From Clostridia bacterium (GTDB lineage Bacteria; Bacillota; Clostridia; Oscillospirales; CAG-272), in contig JAFSMU010000015.1 in assembly GCA_017447775.1 (NCBI GenBank), positions 1 to 45,596 of the forward strand: 45,596 nt of DNA. The letters run 5' to 3'. Made by a program: the position numbers and the translations under genes. The notes under the pieces were generated by a model. That model did not search any database. It saw only the letters and a list, made by a program, of their open reading frames with translations, and was not told the origin of the DNA. Shown in pieces: positions 1 through 7,304 of the stretch; within the stretch, counting starts at the first letter, position 1, and each line of letters begins with the position of its first letter.

Positions 1-3000
1 CTGCTCGTTTTTCCGTTGGAATCCGTGTAGGTCCACTTTATTCTGTCAGAGATGGCGCCCCACGTGCCGTCGCCGTAGTTTGCGGAAACGATGCGCATAA
101 GGCCGATGTCGGAACGCAGTGAAAGCAGGTCGTCAAAGGTTATGGCAAAGCCTGCGCCCTCGCCCGCTTTGTCAAGCAGTGCCTCGATCTTGGCTTTGTT
201 ATCCAGATTGACCGTTGTGCCGCTGACAACCTCGGTGCCGTTTCCTTCAAGGCCGCCTGTCGTGCCGCCAAGCTCTCCGAATGCGACGTCCTTTATAAGA
301 ATGTCAAGTATGTCGTTGTTATATACCGTGATCAGTACGGAGTCCGTACTCCACGCGTCCTCTTCGCTGTTACGGGCATAGACCGTGATCGTATAAGCGG
401 TTTTAAGCCCTTCAAAACTAACCTCGGGGATAGAGATCGTGCCGCCCGAAACAGAGCCGGTACCTTCGATGATATCGGAGCTGCCCGCCTGCTGGATGGT
501 GTACTTAACCTCGGCATTTTGCACCGCATATTCAAGAGAATATGTGATCGAGGGTACGTTGTCCTTGTCGGCGTATGTACTCTCAAGCTTGTCGATCTTT
601 ATCGTTGTCGGGATCTGCTTTGCTTTAATATATGCTATGGAGGAAAGCGTTTGTACCTCATCCCCGTCGCTGAATTCCACGCTGATCTTCACAGCGTAAA
701 CTCCCGCCTTATCGAGCGCCGAACCCGGAACGGTGACGTGCGTTACGTCATATTCATTTTCCGTCACGGGGTCTTTCACCGGGCTTGCGTAATTGCCCCA
801 GTCGGGCACTTCGATTTTTTCAGCGTCATCGGGGATCGAAGTTGCGTTGATATCGATCTGATCTTCTCTGATCCTGTAAAGTTCGGCTTTGAATATCGTG
901 GCGTATTTATTGTGCTTTGTGATATTGGATGAGAACTGAATATCCGTGCCGAGCAGCATCATCGTCTCACGGATCCTTGATGATCTCGGGATCAGCAGAT
1001 AGGGCGCCGCGTCTTTGATTTTGAAATAGGATGTACTCACACCCAAATTGAATGCACGGTCATATGAGTCGCCGCCAAAAGGTTTAGCATCTGCATGTAC
1101 AGTTCCGTAGTCCGTGATTTCATTCGGAATCACCGTGACGCCCCGACCGTCATCAGTCACGGTCTTCAGAAATCCGCCTTGCCACCATGTAAGAACACCT
1201 TCAGGCACATAGAAGTTGAGTCGGTTGCTGAGACGCATCGCAATGCGAAGATCCAAATCTTCTCCCATACGCGTGTAACCTTGTACATAAACCTGATAAA
1301 AATCTTCCGTGTACATCAGTTCCACATCGTACTGGTTCTGAGGATTTTCAATATCCTTCGGATACACATACGGGAAATCGGGATTCTCGGGGTTTTTCAG
1401 CTTGATGAATCCGGCTTCCGCCTGCTCCCAGCTTCCTTCCGGGCGTTCTATGTATTTGGAACCGGAAATGAGGAAAGCGGGCGCGATATAATACGGCAGG
1501 CATCTGCCGGCTATAGCTGTCGTAAAAGAAGAAAGTCCTTCATGGTAATAATCTGAATGTGCATTTAAGGCCGCAGAGTATTCAGAATAAGCAGGTCCGT
1601 AATCCAGGAAGTCCACTGACTCCATATATGCATATTTTTCCTCCACTATTGCCCACAATCTGGCTTTTTCAGCTTCATAAACCTCATCGGGGCTATAATA
1701 ACGGAAGCCGTTTGCATCGACAAGGAAATCGCTCCAGTTTTCAGGCAGGAAACGATGATCCTTGCGGCAAATTTGATCCCAATCGTATTCTTCGGAAGTC
1801 CATTCGTCATCTGTGGCAGAGCCTCTCGGGTTTACGAAAAGGCTCAGCGCGTCGCGGCGGACTTTGTCGCCCGTATTGGAAGGCGCGGTAAAGCGCGTTG
1901 CAACAGCCGTCACTCTCGTTTCGCCGTTGACCTCGCTCTCCACAAGATAGACCGGATAACGGGGATTTTGACCTGAAAAAGAAGGCGAAGACCCACCCCC
2001 CCTATCGCTCTTATCGTTATTAGAGAAATACATATACCTGAAAACGTATCTCAGGCTGACTTCACCGTAGACGGGCAGCTCCATTTTAAGACCTACGCCG
2101 TTATCCGTGATGTCCAAAAGCTTGCCCTCGTCAACGTCAGACGCGATCTGGTTTTGCACCGCGTCATCATCCCGCAGGGGCAGCACCACCGTTACGATGG
2201 GGTGCATGCTGTCGGCATTGTCCACGCCGACGATCGCCCTATCCCAGTCAAACATATTTCTTCTGGTGTTGCTTTCCGTAACGACGTCGTCCGTTTTGTT
2301 GTTCGCGCCTGTGTTGCCGTTAACAAATTCTGACAAGCCCGATTCAAAGAAGAAGGCATGATTCGGATCATACGTACTGCCGCTGATATACGGGCCGATG
2401 AAACTCGTGCCGTCTTCGGTAAGCGTCAGTGCCGTCGGCAATTCGCTCCATCTTGTCGTTGCGAATTGCGTGATATCGCTCCACGAGCCGAGAGACGCGT
2501 TGTTTGTCGAGGTCAGGCGAAGCGCGCCCGACTTGACGGCGCCCTCGAGATCGACGGTGCCGTTCTGGATGCCTTTGATAAGCTCTTCCAGATTCTCGAC
2601 GTGTCCGTCGGTGACGTTGATCTCTTCTTCAAGCAGCTCGGCGATCTCGATAGCGGCGTTCACCTGCGAGATCTTCAAGATCTGCGCCGCCGTTGCGCTC
2701 TCGCCGTTGACGGTGATCTCGCCTACCTTATCGCCGTTTGCGATGCGATCCGCAAGAGTTGTAAGCGCAACGGGCTTGCCGTCCTCGCGGATGTTGAGAT
2801 CGACCATCTTTCCTTTGCTGTTGATAAGACCGGCGGCATACATTGCCTCCAGGTCCTCTTTTGCGCGCACCTCGTCGCCGCCGTAAAGCTCGGTCAGCGA
2901 GGTCACAAGCATATCAGGTACGCCTGTTGCAAACGCGGGTATGGCTGCTGCCGGGATAACCAGCATAACCATTACAAGCGCCAGAAGCATACTGAGTGCT

Positions 3001-3023
3001 TTTGTCAGAAAGGTCTTTTTCAT
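1..3023 (-). CDS. Large secreted surface protein, C-terminus beyond window
   Basis: The frame is open from the ATG at 3023 to base 1, about 1007 codons, so the C-terminus is not in the window. AAGGAGG sits 6 bases before the ATG. Residues 1 to about 27 form a Sec signal peptide: MKKTF, then a hydrophobic stretch containing MLLALVMVMLVIP, then a likely cleavage after AFA. The mature part is rich in Asp, Asn, Ser and Thr, with a helical-looking segment to about residue 110, a Gly/Ser linker (RGGGSSPS) near 341, and beta-strand-rich stretches near 775 and 875 that read like Ig-type modules (AGVYAVKISVEF, KTAYTITVYAR). I recognise no catalytic family. It is probably exported and wall- or membrane-associated. 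It is divergent from the two-component pair at 3235, which may control it. The frame is secure; the function is unknown. Confidence 0.85.
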   Translation of the reverse strand, partial: MKKTFLTKALSMLLALVMVMLVIPAAAIPAFATGVPDMLVTSLTELYGGDEVRAKEDLEAMYAAGLINSKGKMVDLNIREDGKPVALTTLADRIANGDKVGEITVNGESATAAQILKISQVNAAIEIAELLEEEINVTDGHVENLEELIKGIQNGTVDLEGAVKSGALRLTSTNNASLGSWSDITQFATTRWSELPTALTLTEDGTSFIGPYISGSTYDPNHAFFFESGLSEFVNGNTGANNKTDDVVTESNTRRNMFDWDRAIVGVDNADSMHPIVTVVLPLRDDDAVQNQIASDVDEGKLLDITDNGVGLKMELPVYGEVSLRYVFRYMYFSNNDKSDRGGGSSPSFSGQNPRYPVYLVESEVNGETRVTAVATRFTAPSNTGDKVRRDALSLFVNPRGSATDDEWTSEEYDWDQICRKDHRFLPENWSDFLVDANGFRYYSPDEVYEAEKARLWAIVEEKYAYMESVDFLDYGPAYSEYSAALNAHSDYYHEGLSSFTTAIAGRCLPYYIAPAFLISGSKYIERPEGSWEQAEAGFIKLKNPENPDFPYVYPKDIENPQNQYDVELMYTEDFYQVYVQGYTRMGEDLDLRIAMRLSNRLNFYVPEGVLTWWQGGFLKTVTDDGRGVTVIPNEITDYGTVHADAKPFGGDSYDRAFNLGVSTSYFKIKDAAPYLLIPRSSRIRETMMLLGTDIQFSSNITKHNKYATIFKAELYRIREDQIDINATSIPDDAEKIEVPDWGNYASPVKDPVTENEYDVTHVTVPGSALDKAGVYAVKISVEFSDGDEVQTLSSIAYIKAKQIPTTIKIDKLESTYADKDNVPSITYSLEYAVQNAEVKYTIQQAGSSDIIEGTGSVSGGTISIPEVSFEGLKTAYTITVYARNSEEDAWSTDSVLITVYNNDILDILIKDVAFGELGGTTGGLEGNGTEVVSGTTVNLDNKAKIEALLDKAGEGAGFAITFDDLLSLRSDIGLMRIVSANYGDGTWGAISDRIKWTYTDSNGKTS

Positions 3024-3135
3024 GTATTTCCTCCTTGTCCCCAAGTAGTATAAAATTTTTGACTTTTTTGTGCGGGTGCAATCTTCTTACCCAATTATAC
3101 ATTTTACTTTTTTATTTATTATTTATCAATACGGT

Positions 3136-3150
3136 GTTCCAAAATGGAAC
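3136..3150. promoter_or_regulatory. Inverted repeat between divergent genes, candidate operator
   Basis: GTTCC-aaaat-GGAAC is a perfect 5-bp inverted repeat in the gap between the surface protein (minus) and the XRE-receiver gene (plus). Its symmetry and position fit a site for the neighbouring XRE protein. A TATAAT on the minus strand at 3099-3094 is a possible -10 box for the surface gene, but I see no good -35 box with it. Confidence 0.35.
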
Positions 3151-3178
3151 GTTTTTTCATGCATTTTTTTGACAGCTC

Positions 3179-3207
3179 TTGTTTTATGATAAAAATTCAT
3201 GTATAAT
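3179..3207 (+). promoter_or_regulatory. SigA-type promoter of the XRE-receiver/kinase operon
   Basis: TTGTTT (3179-3184), a 17-base spacer and a perfect TATAAT (3202-3207). Transcription would begin near 3213. That rules out the in-frame ATG at 3199 and favours the one at 3235. Confidence 0.6.
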
Positions 3208-3234
3208 AAAGAAAAAATACTATGGAGCATGAAA

Positions 3235-3834
3235 ATGAGCCGGTTATTTTCGGACACGATAAAAAAGCTGCGCGTCGGGAAAGGGCTTTCTCAACAGGCG
3301 CTTGCCTCGAAACTTTTCGTCACCCGCTCCACCGTCGCGAGGTGGGAAAACGGCACTCGTCTGCCTGACGCCGTGATGATATCTCGTCTTGCCGAAGCGC
3401 TTGGCGTTGACGCCGCCGTTTTGCTCTCTGCGGCGGCGGAACGCGACATTTTGCCAAACGTAATACTGGTGGACGACCGCAAACTGATCCTGACAGGCGG
3501 GTTGCCCGTTTTGAAAGAGGTGATACCAAACGCAACGGTCACCGGGTTTACCGACGCCGACGAAGCTATCGAATTTGCAAAAGCTAACCGAGTGGCGCTT
3601 GCTTTTTTGGATATCGAACTGCGAAACACAAGCGGGCTTGATCTTTGCAGGTCTTTGCTTGAAATCAATCCCCATACAAACGTCGTATATCTGACGGCAT
3701 ACCCCGACTATTCTCTTGACGCATGGAACACTGGCGCTTGCGGGTTTATGCTGAAACCGATCACCGCGGAGGGCGTCAGAGAGCAGCTTGAAAAATTGAG
3801 ATATCCGTTCTGGACAGGGGGCGACAACGCATGA
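3235..3834 (+). CDS. XRE helix-turn-helix / receiver-domain response regulator
   Basis: A 199-residue protein. Residues about 5-60 are an XRE/HTH_3 DNA-binding domain (LRVGKGLSQQALA, VTRSTVARWENG). Residues about 75-190 are a receiver domain with the acidic pair in ILVDD, the likely phospho-acceptor Asp in FLDIEL, the Thr in LTAYPDYS and the Lys in MLKPI. The receiver resembles those of LytTR regulators, but the usual C-terminal LytTR domain is absent and an XRE domain sits in front instead. The start at 3235 is chosen because GGAG lies 7 bases upstream and the ATG at 3199 is inside the promoter. The stop overlaps the kinase start (ATGA), so the two are coupled. It is probably the output of the kinase at 3831, acting on the divergent surface gene or on itself. 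Confidence 0.85.
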   Translation: MSRLFSDTIKKLRVGKGLSQQALASKLFVTRSTVARWENGTRLPDAVMISRLAEALGVDAAVLLSAAAERDILPNVILVDDRKLILTGGLPVLKEVIPNATVTGFTDADEAIEFAKANRVALAFLDIELRNTSGLDLCRSLLEINPHTNVVYLTAYPDYSLDAWNTGACGFMLKPITAEGVREQLEKLRYPFWTGGDNA

Positions 3835-5105
3835 ACTGGATCGATATTGTATATTTTACACTCAGCGGCGCCATCATTGTGACGATGGTGTTTGGCATTG
3901 CGCTTTCTTTTTTTCTGCCATCGCTTGAAAAATGGAGCAAGAGGTACTTCGTCACTTTGTTTTCCCTGCTGTTTTTGTGCGCCGTTACTTGCTTTTTGGG
4001 GCTGCTCTTCTATGGCGATCCCACAAAGGCAACGGTGGAAAGAGTCATTTATTTCTTTGAATCGCTGCTGATTTTGGTGCCGATCTTTATGCCGACGATC
4101 TTTCTTTTGCACAGCTCGCACGAAAAAATAAAAGGCAACGCGCTGTTTTACACGGCGATGGCGCTTTCGGGCGTGTACCTCATAATGCTTATCATCGCGC
4201 AGTTTACCGACTTTTTCTACTATGTTACGGCGGATAATCAATTTTTCTACGGCCCGCTGTACGCGCTGTCCGTGTCGCCGCTTCTCCTTATCCTTTTCAT
4301 CAACACGGCAGGCACGATAAGGCGGCGAAAAATGCTCTCCAAGAAATATTTTGTCGGTCTTTTGAGCTATCATTTGCTGATGAGCGTGACTGTATTGGTT
4401 CATATGTTTATCCCTGTTGAGATATTCGTCGTGTTCGGCATGGCGCTCTACGCATTGATAATGTACGGCTTGATACTGTCTGACAATATGGATCATTATA
4501 TGCGTCAACAGCGCCAGATCGCAAATCAACACGCAAGCATTATGGTGCTGCAAATGCGCCCGCACTTCATTTACAACTCTTTGATGGGCATTTATTACCT
4601 TTGCGATCAGGACGCGAGCAAAGCAAAGCAGGTGACGCTCGATTTTACAACTTATCTTCGCAAAAACTTCGCCGCGATCGCAAGCGACGACGCGATCCCG
4701 TTCAGCGAGGAGCTGGAGCACACCCGCGCATACCTATCAATCGAGCAGGCGCAGTTTGAGGACAGCCTGTTTGTAAATTTTGACACACCGCACACCGCGT
4801 TCCGTTTGCCCCCGCTGACATTGCAGCCCATCGTTGAAAACGCCGTCGTTCACGGGATGAGATCGAGCAACGCGCCGATACATATTTCCGTCGTTACGAG
4901 AAAGACCGAAACGGCAAGCGAAATAATCGTGGAAGACGACGGGCCGGGATTCAAACCGTCCGACAGCAACGATCCGCATATCGCTTTGAACAATATCCGC
5001 GAGCGACTGAATCTTATGTGCGGCGGCACTCTTGAAATATTCACGCATAAGGAAGGCGGCACGATCGTAAAGCTGACTGTCCCCTTTCCCGTAACGGAAG
5101 AATAG
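3831..5105 (+). CDS. LytS-like 7TM sensor histidine kinase
   Basis: A 424-residue membrane kinase. The N-terminal about 220 residues hold seven hydrophobic segments with the conserved-looking loop IAQFTDFFYYV...FFYGPLYALS. The cytoplasmic part is a His_kinase (PF06580) module with the phospho-acceptor His in QMRPHFIYNSL, followed by a HATPase_c domain with N box (LQPIVENAVVHG), G1 box (VEDDGPGF) and a G2-like region (LNNIRERL). All catalytic motifs look intact. The ATG overlaps the stop of the XRE-receiver gene, so it is its cognate kinase. The membrane domain is closely similar in pattern to that of the SpoIIE phosphatase at 17029. The signal is unknown. An intrinsic terminator follows. Confidence 0.9.
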   Translation: MNWIDIVYFTLSGAIIVTMVFGIALSFFLPSLEKWSKRYFVTLFSLLFLCAVTCFLGLLFYGDPTKATVERVIYFFESLLILVPIFMPTIFLLHSSHEKIKGNALFYTAMALSGVYLIMLIIAQFTDFFYYVTADNQFFYGPLYALSVSPLLLILFINTAGTIRRRKMLSKKYFVGLLSYHLLMSVTVLVHMFIPVEIFVVFGMALYALIMYGLILSDNMDHYMRQQRQIANQHASIMVLQMRPHFIYNSLMGIYYLCDQDASKAKQVTLDFTTYLRKNFAAIASDDAIPFSEELEHTRAYLSIEQAQFEDSLFVNFDTPHTAFRLPPLTLQPIVENAVVHGMRSSNAPIHISVVTRKTETASEIIVEDDGPGFKPSDSNDPHIALNNIRERLNLMCGGTLEIFTHKEGGTIVKLTVPFPVTEE

Positions 5106-5120
5106 GCGCTTCCAAAGCAA

Positions 5121-5146
5121 AAAAGCAAGCTGCCGCTTGCTTTTTT
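5121..5146 (+). terminator. Intrinsic terminator after the kinase
   Basis: GCAAGC-tgcc-GCTTGC flanked by AAAA on the left and six T on the right; the A/T tracts extend the stem. Confidence 0.85.
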
Positions 5147-5214
5147 AATTGTGAGAAGTGAAGTCCGAAAAGAAATCACAAGCCGATATAGCCGATATTT
5201 TTTTCGCAATTATA

Positions 5215-5243
5215 TTGACATTTTTTCTGCCGCGTGATATAAT
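5215..5243 (+). promoter_or_regulatory. SigA promoter of cysK with possible leader operator
   Basis: Perfect TTGACA (5215-5220), 17-base spacer, perfect TATAAT (5238-5243) with an extended TGA just before it. About 14 bases downstream is a short inverted repeat GTATG-N8-CATAC (5257-5274) that could bind a regulator of sulfur metabolism. That last point is speculative. Confidence 0.85.
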
Positions 5244-5293
5244 GCCTACTAAACAGGTATGATTTACACCATACGCCAAAGGAGGAAAACAAA

Positions 5294-6226
5294 ATGGCAA
5301 ATATTTATAAAGGAACTCTCGGCCTTATCGGCAACACGCCGCTTGTCGAGATAACGAATATCGAAAATGAGCTTATGCTTGACGCAACGGTGCTTGTAAA
5401 GCTGGAATATTTCAATCCGGCGGGCAGCGTAAAGGACAGAGTTGCAAAGGCAATGATAGAGGACGCGGAGCAAAAGGGGCTTCTCAAAGAAGGCTCGGTC
5501 ATAATTGAGCCGACGTCCGGCAACACGGGGATCGGTCTTGCGTCGATAGCCGCGGCAAAGGGATACCGCGTTATTCTGACGATGCCGGAAACGATGAGCG
5601 TTGAGCGCCGCAACATTCTCAAAGCGTATGGGGCGGAGATCGTGCTTACCGAGGGCGCAAAAGGCATGACGGGCGCCATAGCGAAAGCGGAAGAGCTTGC
5701 GAAAAAAACGCCGAACAGCTTTATTCCCGGGCAGTTTACAAACCCCGCAAATCCGGCGGCGCACAAAGCGACGACGGGGCCTGAGATATGGAAAGACACC
5801 GACGGTGGCGTTGACATTTTCGTTGCGGGCGTCGGCACCGGCGGCACCGTTACGGGCGTCGGAGAATACCTCAAAGAGCAGAACCCGGCGGTAAAGGTCG
5901 TCGCGGTCGAGCCTGAAAGCTCGCCCGTTCTTTCAAAAGGAACCGCGGGACCTCATAAGATACAGGGCATCGGCGCGGGATTTGTCCCCGAGGTGCTGAA
6001 CACCGGCGTTTACGACGAGATAATCCCCGTTGCAAACGACGACGCTTTCACAGCGGCAAAGCTCCTTGCGAGAAAAGAGGGCATCTCCGTCGGAATTTCG
6101 TCAGGCGCGGCGCTTTGCGCGGCGATATCGCTTGCAAAAAGAGCGGAAAATCGCGGCAAGGTCATTGTGGCGCTTCTGCCCGACAGCGGCGACAGGTATT
6201 ATTCCACACCCCTCTTTACCGAATAA
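5294..6226 (+). CDS. cysK: Cysteine synthase A (O-acetylserine sulfhydrylase)
   Basis: A 310-residue PLP enzyme of normal length that makes L-cysteine from O-acetylserine and sulfide. The PLP Lys is K47 in NPAGSVKDR. The substrate loop is [10 protein letters not shown] (about 72-81), and the glycine-rich phosphate-binding loop is GVGTGGT near residue 177. No N-terminal heme domain or C-terminal CBS domain is present, which points to CysK rather than cystathionine beta-synthase. AAAGGAGG lies 8 bases before the ATG. It is a single-gene unit with its own strong promoter and terminator. CysM is the alternative name, but the TSGNTG motif and the overall pattern fit CysK. Confidence 0.93.
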   Translation: MANIYKGTLGLIGNTPLVEITNIENELMLDATVLVKLEYFNPAGSVKDRVAKAMIEDAEQKGLLKEGSVIIEPTSGNTGIGLASIAAAKGYRVILTMPETMSVERRNILKAYGAEIVLTEGAKGMTGAIAKAEELAKKTPNSFIPGQFTNPANPAAHKATTGPEIWKDTDGGVDIFVAGVGTGGTVTGVGEYLKEQNPAVKVVAVEPESSPVLSKGTAGPHKIQGIGAGFVPEVLNTGVYDEIIPVANDDAFTAAKLLARKEGISVGISSGAALCAAISLAKRAENRGKVIVALLPDSGDRYYSTPLFTE

Positions 6227-6234
6227 AAACATCG

Positions 6235-6261
6235 GCGCGGCACTCCCGCGCTTTTTGTTTT
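6235..6261 (+). terminator. Intrinsic terminator after cysK
   Basis: GCGCGG-cactc-CCGCGC stem followed by TTTTTGTTTT, just after the cysK stop codon. Confidence 0.85.
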
Positions 6262-6267
6262 GAAAAT

Positions 6268-6312
6268 CACTGGCACTTGTGACAGTGACAAAATTACATT
6301 TTTCGGTATAAT
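6268..6312 (+). promoter_or_regulatory. Promoter with embedded TCACT-N7-GTGAC operator
   Basis: TATAAT (6307-6312) is preceded, with a 16-base spacer, by GTGACA (6285-6290), a near-consensus -35 box. That box is the right end of an imperfect dyad: TCACT-N7-GTGAC-A-GTGAC from 6267 to 6289. A 21-base block starting at 6269 recurs with one mismatch at 10875, again 16 bases ahead of a TATAAT. There is no T-run here, so at this copy the dyad is more likely an operator than a terminator. Confidence 0.6.
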
Positions 6313-6344
6313 TTATCTTGTAAAACATAAAAACGGAGTCGATT

Positions 6345-6842
6345 ATGGAGCTTTCAAAAAAAGATCTTGCCAAAGGGCGCGAGTTTATCGTCGGAGAATG
6401 GCGCGTCGACTACGTTGTGAACTTCTTTTCAAACGATCTTGCTCACATTCCGGCTGAAAAGTTTACTGACGGCGGCGGCAACGATCTTACGTCGGTGAAA
6501 GCGGAATTTTTCGGCGACGGCGGCGTTGTCATAACGGAAAATGCAAGCGGCGCGCTGTCATTCGGACGGTGGGAGCAAAGCGATCTTTTTGAATACAAGT
6601 GGCACTTTGATAAAATAAGCGGAACGTCGCTGTCAGCGCCGCTGAAAGATGCGGAAACGCTGACGGTATTTGAGGGCGACCTCGTTTTCACGACGGGGTT
6701 TTTGACGGTTGCGATCAAAAAAAACAAAATAAATTCGGAGGCGGAAAATGATTACCGGAATCTACGAGGTGGCAAAAACAATGGCGGCGACGCAAGACGG
6801 CGTCGGAATGCGCACAAAGGACGAGATGATCGCGTATCTTAA
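6345..6842 (+). CDS. Unknown small protein; 3' end suspect at an A8 run
   Basis: As written this is 165 residues and overlaps the next gene by 95 bases. Residues 1-125 look like a genuine beta-rich soluble protein (GREFIVGEWRVDYVV, WEQSDLFEYKWHF, GDLVFTTGFLTVAIKK), faintly lipocalin-like. The last about 35 residues are only the next gene read out of frame. At 6717-6724 there is a run of eight A. One A fewer would give AIKKTK then TAA near 6730, just before the next gene's ribosome site, which is the arrangement expected of a two-gene operon. So either the assembly or the gene has a 1-base slip, or slippage is used. I recognise no family and see no signal peptide. It has its own promoter with the shared operator. 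Confidence 0.6.
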   Translation: MELSKKDLAKGREFIVGEWRVDYVVNFFSNDLAHIPAEKFTDGGGNDLTSVKAEFFGDGGVVITENASGALSFGRWEQSDLFEYKWHFDKISGTSLSAPLKDAETLTVFEGDLVFTTGFLTVAIKKNKINSEAENDYRNLRGGKNNGGDARRRRNAHKGRDDRVS

Positions 6843-7197
6843 CGGGCAGAAGGCGCGCGGCGAGATTGACGATGAGGAGATCGCCGACAGCTTGCAGGTG
6901 TTCGACGCGCGATTTGAGATCACGCCCGACGGGCAGATAATCACGCTTATGAAAATACCCGAGGGCGCGAGTGAGCAAGACGTTGAAGACGCGATAAAGG
7001 AGGGGGAGATCCTCGGCGTCAAGGACGGATATATCATCGCAGAGAAAAGACACTGGGAGCTTGACGGCGACAAATACGTATACGCGGGCAAAGGCGACGA
7101 CGATGACGACGGCGTTTCGGGCACGGAGCTGAAATTTGACGACGACGGACTGCTTGATTTTGCCGGCGGGATAATGAAACTCAAAAAAATAAAATAA
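6748..7197 (+). CDS. Unknown acidic 149-residue protein
   Basis: The start has a CGGAGG ribosome site 7 bases upstream. The N-terminal half is helical and charged (MRTKDEMIAYLNGQKARGEIDDEEI); the C-terminal half has short strands, an acidic run of five Asp near residue 116 and a Gly/Lys-rich end (GGIMKLKKIK). There is no signal peptide, transmembrane segment or catalytic motif that I can see. It follows the unknown gene at 6345 and ends at an intrinsic terminator, so the two form one operon whose promoter resembles those of the downstream sensor operon and surface protein. Function unknown; a partner or effector of that signalling system is an inference. Confidence 0.7.
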   Translation: MITGIYEVAKTMAATQDGVGMRTKDEMIAYLNGQKARGEIDDEEIADSLQVFDARFEITPDGQIITLMKIPEGASEQDVEDAIKEGEILGVKDGYIIAEKRHWELDGDKYVYAGKGDDDDDGVSGTELKFDDDGLLDFAGGIMKLKKIK

Positions 7198-7213
7198 ATA
7201 ATTATAAAAATAT

Positions 7214-7260
7214 AAAAAGTCACTTTAACAGGTGACTTTTTTTCAAAAATAATGTATAAT
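7214..7260 (+). promoter_or_regulatory. Terminator hairpin doubling as operator/promoter
   Basis: AAAAAGTCAC (7214-7223), an 8-base loop and GTGACTTTTT (7232-7241) form a stem with a T-run, a good intrinsic terminator for the gene at 6748. The right arm GTGACT (7232-7237) is also a -35-like box 17 bases from a perfect TATAAT (7255-7260), the promoter of the sensor operon. TCACT-N7-GTGAC is present here too (7220-7236). Confidence 0.65.
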
Positions 7261-7304
7261 TGACGCATAAGGGTATCAAGTCAAATCGAAAGGGGGGCGC
7301 TGTC

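Noticed and set aside
2358..3053. A 231-codon plus-strand frame opposite the secreted protein gene
   Set aside because: It covers the signal peptide region of a well-supported minus-strand gene and its translation is Arg/Cys-rich without domain patterns.
3169..3190. TTGACA at 3169-3174 as the -35 box of the XRE-receiver gene
   Set aside because: It is 27 bases from the TATAAT and 10 bases from TATGAT, neither of which is workable spacing.
3708..4721. A 337-codon open frame on the minus strand opposite the kinase gene
   Set aside because: It is antisense to conserved kinase motifs, has His/Arg/Lys-rich composition typical of a shadow frame, and lacks a ribosome site.
5161..5293. A riboswitch or T-box ahead of cysK
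   Set aside because: The leader after the predicted start is only about 45 bases, too short for a T-box or SAM riboswitch.
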